NCBI RefSeq assembly: GCF_005048155.1
Contig: NZ_SUMB01000009.1
Coordinates: 248,001-312,000 of the forward strand
Length of the DNA stretch: 64,000 bases
Source: Streptomyces piniterrae
GTDB lineage: Bacteria > Actinomycetota > Actinomycetes > Streptomycetales > Streptomycetaceae
Direction: 5' to 3'
Shown: piece by piece, positions 59,487 to 64,000 of the stretch
How the letters are laid out: each line of letters opens with the position of its first letter
How positions within the stretch are numbered: position 1 is the stretch's first letter
The notes under the pieces: generated by a model
Database searches by the model: none
What the model was told of the DNA's origin: nothing
The model's input: the letters and a program-made list of their open reading frames with translations, nothing else
Position numbers and translations under genes: made by a program

Positions 59487-59503
59487 TCCAGCCGACTGGG
59501 CAA
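59474..59503 (-). promoter_or_regulatory. Predicted ngcE promoter
   Basis: On the minus strand, TTGCCC (59503-59498), an 18-base spacer, then TATACC (59479-59474). It implies a leader of roughly 240 bases before the ngcE start. Confidence 0.45.
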
Positions 59504-59628
59504 GATCGAATGCAGGGTTGGCCGTCACCTTTTCCTAGTTGAGACCTCCCCGGCATACGGGGCATCCACCCACGCTCCGCCCACCGGATCGCGTGCCCGC
59601 CCCCGACCCACGGATCGCCGCGGCACCC

Positions 59629-59658
59629 TTGACACCAAAGTCCCCACGCACCTTACTT
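59629..59658 (+). promoter_or_regulatory. Predicted GH92 promoter
   Basis: A consensus -35, TTGACA (59629-59634), an 18-base spacer and TTACTT (59653-59658), about 50 bases upstream of the start codon. Confidence 0.5.
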
Positions 59659-59676
59659 ATCTCTGCGTTATTCAAC

Positions 59677-59699
59677 TGACAACGATGTCAATCTCGTTG
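59677..59699. promoter_or_regulatory. Operator-like palindrome before the GH92 gene
   Basis: TGACAACGATGTCA (59677-59690), one base from the perfect palindrome TGACAACGTTGTCA, a LacI-type operator shape. It overlaps a second inverted repeat, CAACGA-N8-TCGTTG (59680-59699). Both lie between the predicted promoter and the ribosome-binding site, where a bound repressor would block transcription. Confidence 0.55.
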
Positions 59700-59710
59700 A
59701 GAGGGCTCGC

Positions 59711-62700
59711 GTGCGGCTCAGACACCGGCACAGTCCACTGCGGGGGATCGCCCGCCCCGTCGCCCTCGCGGCGGCCGCTCTGCTCATCACCACCCTGCAC
59801 GGCCCGGCCCAGGCCGCGCCGCCCCAATTACCGGCGGCGTCAACGGAGTTCAGCTCCTCCTTCGAGTCCGGCGACCCTCGGCCCGACTGGACCGACACTG
59901 CCGAAACCGGGCCCGACGGCGCACCGCGGACCTCCGGCGTCGCCCCGGAGACCACCCCCACGGCCTCCGGTATGACCAGCCGGACCGACACCGGCCCCGC
60001 CGACTCCCCCACCGCCAAGGCCAACGCCGGCTTCTCCGGCGGTCACGCCCTGCGCTACGCGGGCACCCACACCGCGGACGGCCGCGGCTACGCGTACAAC
60101 AAGATCTTCGATGTCAATACGGCCGTCACCGCGACCACTTCGCTCTCCTACAAGCTCTTCCCGGAGATGGCGCAAACCGATCTGGCCTACCCCGCGACCC
60201 ATGCCGCGGTGGATCTGGCCTTCACCGACGGCACCTATCTCAGCGATCTGCGCGCCGTCGACCAGCACGGCATGCCGCTGACGCCGCAGGGCCAGGCCGC
60301 CGCCAAGACGCTCTACGTCAACCAGTGGAACAACCGGGAGGCGCGGATCGGCGCGGTCGCGGCCGGCAAGACCATCGACCGGATCCTGGTCGGCTACGAC
60401 GCACCGAAGGCCCCGAAGGCCGCGCCGTCCTTCCGCGGCTGGGTCGATGACCTCACCATCGCCCCCAAAGCCCCGGACAAGCGACTGGCCCATCTCGCCG
60501 ACTACGCCGTCACCACCCGGGGCACCCTCTCCAGCGGCAGCTTCTCGCGCGGCAACACCTTCCCCGCCACCGCCGTCCCCAACGGCTTCAACTTCTGGAC
60601 GCCGGTGACCAACGCGGGCTCGTCAGACTGGCTCTACGAATACGCGCGGAAGAACAACGCCGACAATCTGCCAACACTCCAGGCGTTCAGCGCGAGCCAT
60701 GAGCCGAGCCCCTGGATGGGCGACCGGCAGACCTTCCAGCTCATGCCCTCCGCCGCGGCCGGCACCCCGAACGCCTCTCGTACGGCGCGCGCGCTGCCCT
60801 TCCACCACGCCAATGAGACCGCGAAGCCGCACTACTACGGCGTCACCTTCGACAACGGCCTCAAGACGGAGATCACGCCGACCGATCACGCCGCGCTGAT
60901 GCGCTTCACGTTCCCCGGTGACGACGCGAGCCTGATCTTCGACAACGTCAACAACAAGGGCGGGCTGAGTCTGGACACCGAGCGCGGTGTCGTCACCGGC
61001 TTCTCCGACGTCAAGAGCGGTCTGTCGGTCGGCGCCACCCGCCTCTTCGTCTACGGCGTCTTCGACGCGCCGGTCACCGGCGGCGGCAGGCTGGGCGGCG
61101 GGGGCGGCAAGGACGTCACGGGCTATCTCCGCTTCAAGCCCGGCGCGGACCGTACGGTGACCATGCGGATCGCCACCTCCCTCATCGGCGTCGACCAGGC
61201 GAAGGCGAACCTGTCCCGCGAGATCCCGGACGGGACGTCCTTCTCGGACGTCAGGGACCGGGCGCGGTCGCAGTGGGACAGCCTCCTGGGCCGCATAGAG
61301 GTCGAGGGGGCCGGCCCTGACCAGCTGACCACTCTCTACTCCAACCTCTACCGCCTTTACCTGTACCCCAACTCCGGTTCGGAGCGGGTGGGTTCGCGCA
61401 CCCGCTACGCCAGCCCCTTCTCGCCGCAGACCGGCCCGGACACCCCCACCCACACCGGCTCGGAGATCGTCGACGGTTCGGTGTACGTCAACAACGGATT
61501 CTGGGACACCTATCGGACCACCTGGCCGGCCTACTCCCTGCTCACGCCGGAACGTGCCGGGAAAATGGTCGACGGCTTCGTCCAGCAGTACAAGGACGGC
61601 GGCTGGATCTCCCGCTGGTCCTCGCCCGGCTATGCGGATCTGATGACCGGTACGAGTTCCGATGTGGCCTTCGCCGACGCATACGCCAAGGGTGTGGAGT
61701 TCGACGCCGAAGCCGCCTATGAAGCGGCCCTCAAGAACGCCACCGTCGCCCCGCCGCAGCCCGGTGTCGGCCGCAAGGGCATGGCCACCTCGCCCTTCCT
61801 CGGCTATACGAGTACCGACACCCGCGAGGGCGCGTCCTGGGCGCTGGAGGGTTATCTCAACGACTTCGGCATCTCACGCATGGGAAAGGCGCTCTACGCG
61901 AAAACGCATAAACCCCGCTACAAGGAAGAGTCCGACTACTTCCTGGGCCGGGCCCGGAACTACGTCAGACTCTTCGACAAGAGGGCCGGCTTCTTCCAGG
62001 GCAGGGACGAGGAGGGCAACTGGCGGCTGCCCGCCGAAGAGTTCGACCCCCGTGTCTGGGGCCATGACTACACCGAGACCAACGCCTGGACCTTCGCGTT
62101 CACCGCTCCGCAGGACACCCGGGGGCTGGCCAACCTCTACGGCGGCCGGGCCGGTCTCGCCGCGAAGCTGGACGCGTACTTCGCCACTCCGGAGACCGCG
62201 TCCAAGGAATTCGCCGGTTCCTACGGCGATGTCATCCACGAAATGACCGAGGCCCGCGACACGCGGATGGGCATGTACGGCCACAGCAACCAGCCGTCCC
62301 ACCACATCGCCTACACCTACGACGCCGCCGGGCAGCCCTACAAAACCCAGCAGAAGGTCCGCGAGGCCATGTCCCGGCTCTATCTCGGCAGCGAGATCGG
62401 CCAGGGCTATCCGGGCGACGAGGACAACGGCGAGATGTCCGCCTGGTACATCTTCAGCTCACTTGGCTTCTATCCGCTGGTGATGGGCGAGGGCGAATAC
62501 GCGGTGGGCTCCCCGCTGTTCACCAAGGCCACCGTGCATCTGGAGAACGGGCGGGACCTCATCATCAAGGCGCCGGGCAACAACGCCCGCAACGTCTACG
62601 TCCAGGCCCTCCGGCTCAACGGAAAGCCCTGGAATTCCACCGCTCTGCCGCACGCTCTCCTCGCCCGCGGCGGCACCCTCGAATTCACCATGGGCGCCGA

Positions 62701-63121
62701 GCCGTCCGCCTGGGGCACCGGCGAGAACGCCGCTCCGACCTCCGTCACCAAGGACGACAAGGTCCCCGCCCCGCCCGCCGATGTGACCCGCCCCGACGGC
62801 GGGCCGCTCCACGACGACACCTCCGGCACCTCGGGGGTACTTACCAGTGCCCCGATCGACCTGACCAGATCGGCCCGGGTCACCTCGTACACCCTGACCT
62901 CGGCGGACCGCACCACCGCGCCCACCGGCTGGCGGCTGGAGGGCTCCCCCGACGGCGCGCGGTGGACCACCCTTGACCAGCGCACTGGTCAGTCCTTCAC
63001 CTGGGACCGCCAGACCAGGGTCTTCGCCCTTGACCAGCCCGGCAGCTACCGGCACTACCGCCTGGTCCCGACCACTCCCGGCGGCGGGCGCACCCTCGCA
63101 GAGGTCGAACTGCTCTCCTGA
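59711..63121 (+). CDS. Secreted GH92 alpha-1,2-mannosidase
   Basis: 1136 residues. GTG with GAGAGGG upstream. Signal peptide (~residues 1-36), an N-terminal jelly-roll region (FSSSFESGDPRPDW), then the GH92 domain from residue ~260: VPNGFNFWTPVTNAG, VNNGFWDTYRTTWPAYSLLTP split as two motifs, YGHSNQPSHHI and GDEDNGEMSAWYIFSSLGFYP, which carries the catalytic Glu and Asp region. A C-terminal F5/8-type carbohydrate-binding domain ends it (residues ~1025-1136). Ca-dependent exo-mannosidase releasing mannose from glycans outside the cell. Codon 40 (59828-59830) is TTA, so translation may depend on bldA. Confidence 0.94.
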   Translation: MRLRHRHSPLRGIARPVALAAAALLITTLHGPAQAAPPQLPAASTEFSSSFESGDPRPDWTDTAETGPDGAPRTSGVAPETTPTASGMTSRTDTGPADSPTAKANAGFSGGHALRYAGTHTADGRGYAYNKIFDVNTAVTATTSLSYKLFPEMAQTDLAYPATHAAVDLAFTDGTYLSDLRAVDQHGMPLTPQGQAAAKTLYVNQWNNREARIGAVAAGKTIDRILVGYDAPKAPKAAPSFRGWVDDLTIAPKAPDKRLAHLADYAVTTRGTLSSGSFSRGNTFPATAVPNGFNFWTPVTNAGSSDWLYEYARKNNADNLPTLQAFSASHEPSPWMGDRQTFQLMPSAAAGTPNASRTARALPFHHANETAKPHYYGVTFDNGLKTEITPTDHAALMRFTFPGDDASLIFDNVNNKGGLSLDTERGVVTGFSDVKSGLSVGATRLFVYGVFDAPVTGGGRLGGGGGKDVTGYLRFKPGADRTVTMRIATSLIGVDQAKANLSREIPDGTSFSDVRDRARSQWDSLLGRIEVEGAGPDQLTTLYSNLYRLYLYPNSGSERVGSRTRYASPFSPQTGPDTPTHTGSEIVDGSVYVNNGFWDTYRTTWPAYSLLTPERAGKMVDGFVQQYKDGGWISRWSSPGYADLMTGTSSDVAFADAYAKGVEFDAEAAYEAALKNATVAPPQPGVGRKGMATSPFLGYTSTDTREGASWALEGYLNDFGISRMGKALYAKTHKPRYKEESDYFLGRARNYVRLFDKRAGFFQGRDEEGNWRLPAEEFDPRVWGHDYTETNAWTFAFTAPQDTRGLANLYGGRAGLAAKLDAYFATPETASKEFAGSYGDVIHEMTEARDTRMGMYGHSNQPSHHIAYTYDAAGQPYKTQQKVREAMSRLYLGSEIGQGYPGDEDNGEMSAWYIFSSLGFYPLVMGEGEYAVGSPLFTKATVHLENGRDLIIKAPGNNARNVYVQALRLNGKPWNSTALPHALLARGGTLEFTMGAEPSAWGTGENAAPTSVTKDDKVPAPPADVTRPDGGPLHDDTSGTSGVLTSAPIDLTRSARVTSYTLTSADRTTAPTGWRLEGSPDGARWTTLDQRTGQSFTWDRQTRVFALDQPGSYRHYRLVPTTPGGGRTLAEVELLS

Positions 63122-63133
63122 GCATGGATACGC

Positions 63134-63175
63134 GGACGGGCCGCACCCCCTCATCAGAGGGAGTGCGGCCCGTCC
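63134..63175. terminator. Hairpin between the GH92 gene and aconitase
   Basis: A 13-bp perfect stem (GGACGGGCCGCAC and GTGCGGCCCGTCC) with further pairing of CCCTC and GAGGG in the loop. It can terminate both convergent genes. Confidence 0.85.
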
Positions 63176-63215
63176 GTACCGCTGGCGAACTACAGGTGCT
63201 CGCGTGCGGCTGTGC

Positions 63216-64000
<785 letters not shown>

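Larger units (their letters stand above)
59230..59710. other. 481-bp divergent region between ngcE and the GH92 gene
   Basis: Contains the ngcE promoter and DasR-like site (59471-59503), the GH92 promoter (59629-59658) and the operator-like palindrome (59677-59699). The rest shows no gene; a polar tract of repeated ccccgggttt-like sequence lies near 59415-59435. Confidence 0.6.

Overview
The window is high-GC DNA (GC-rich third codon positions, frequent GTG starts, GTGA/ATGA start-stop overlaps, rare TTA codons) from an actinomycete, almost certainly a Streptomyces chromosome. From memory of S. coelicolor, most of it follows the conserved core between the murC/msrB and aconitase loci. The tract ngcEFG - ROK regulator - xylFGH keeps the S. 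coelicolor order SCO6005-SCO6011. No tRNA, rRNA, CRISPR array, transposase or phage gene was seen.

Layout. 1-9.4 kb (+ strand) is the right-hand end of a hybrid polyketide/non-ribosomal peptide cluster: a PKS module cut by the window edge (AT-DH-KR-carrier), an NRPS module (C-A-PCP), a type II thioesterase and a SAM methyltransferase. Two hairpins, one with a T-tract, close it off. 9.5-13.3 kb (- strand) holds murC-msrB and a two-component system. 13.6-15.3 kb (+) holds the ABC transporter diverging from that system. 15.4-23.2 kb is housekeeping: a RibD-like reductase, a ZapE-like ATPase, a Tat-exported PhoX-like phosphatase, an ABC exporter, an AIM24 protein and a Pth2-like protein. 23.3-25.7 kb (+) is a three-gene operon of a DUF692 (MNIO) enzyme, a small partner protein and a membrane protein with a Cys/Gly-rich tail. 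26.0-30.1 kb holds a secreted S33 peptidase and hemY-hemQ. 30.4-36.7 kb (+) holds a DUF4349 lipoprotein, a thiolase, an aldehyde dehydrogenase and a CoA-disulfide-reductase-like flavoprotein. 36.8-45.6 kb holds hemE, a DUF3000 gene, an orphan response regulator, an RNase D-like nuclease, the fadAB beta-oxidation operon and a NYN-domain protein. 45.6-49.3 kb (-) holds an amino-acid permease and dxs. 49.7-59.2 kb (-) is sugar uptake: xylFGH, its ROK regulator, a VOC protein and ngcEFG. 59.7-63.1 kb (+) is a secreted GH92 alpha-mannosidase, and the window ends inside aconitase (-).

How genes work together. The last PKS module should add a malonyl unit, reduce it (B-type KR) and dehydrate it, giving an E-enoyl chain that the NRPS C domain joins to one amino acid. 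No releasing domain is fused to the NRPS. hemE, hemY and hemQ supply three enzymes of the coproporphyrin-dependent heme pathway but lie in two places. The right-hand third is a carbohydrate-scavenging block: GH92 releases mannose outside the cell, ngcEFG imports N-acetylglucosamine or chitobiose, and xylFGH imports a pentose. A DasR-like operator overlaps the predicted ngcE promoter.

The strongest candidate for an under-described system is the DUF692 operon. The seven tail cysteines of its membrane protein, each followed by glycine, look like substrates for the adjacent iron enzyme. A second theme is the many short degenerate tandem repeats, and a recurring CCCCTAGGGG palindrome, confined to intergenic DNA.
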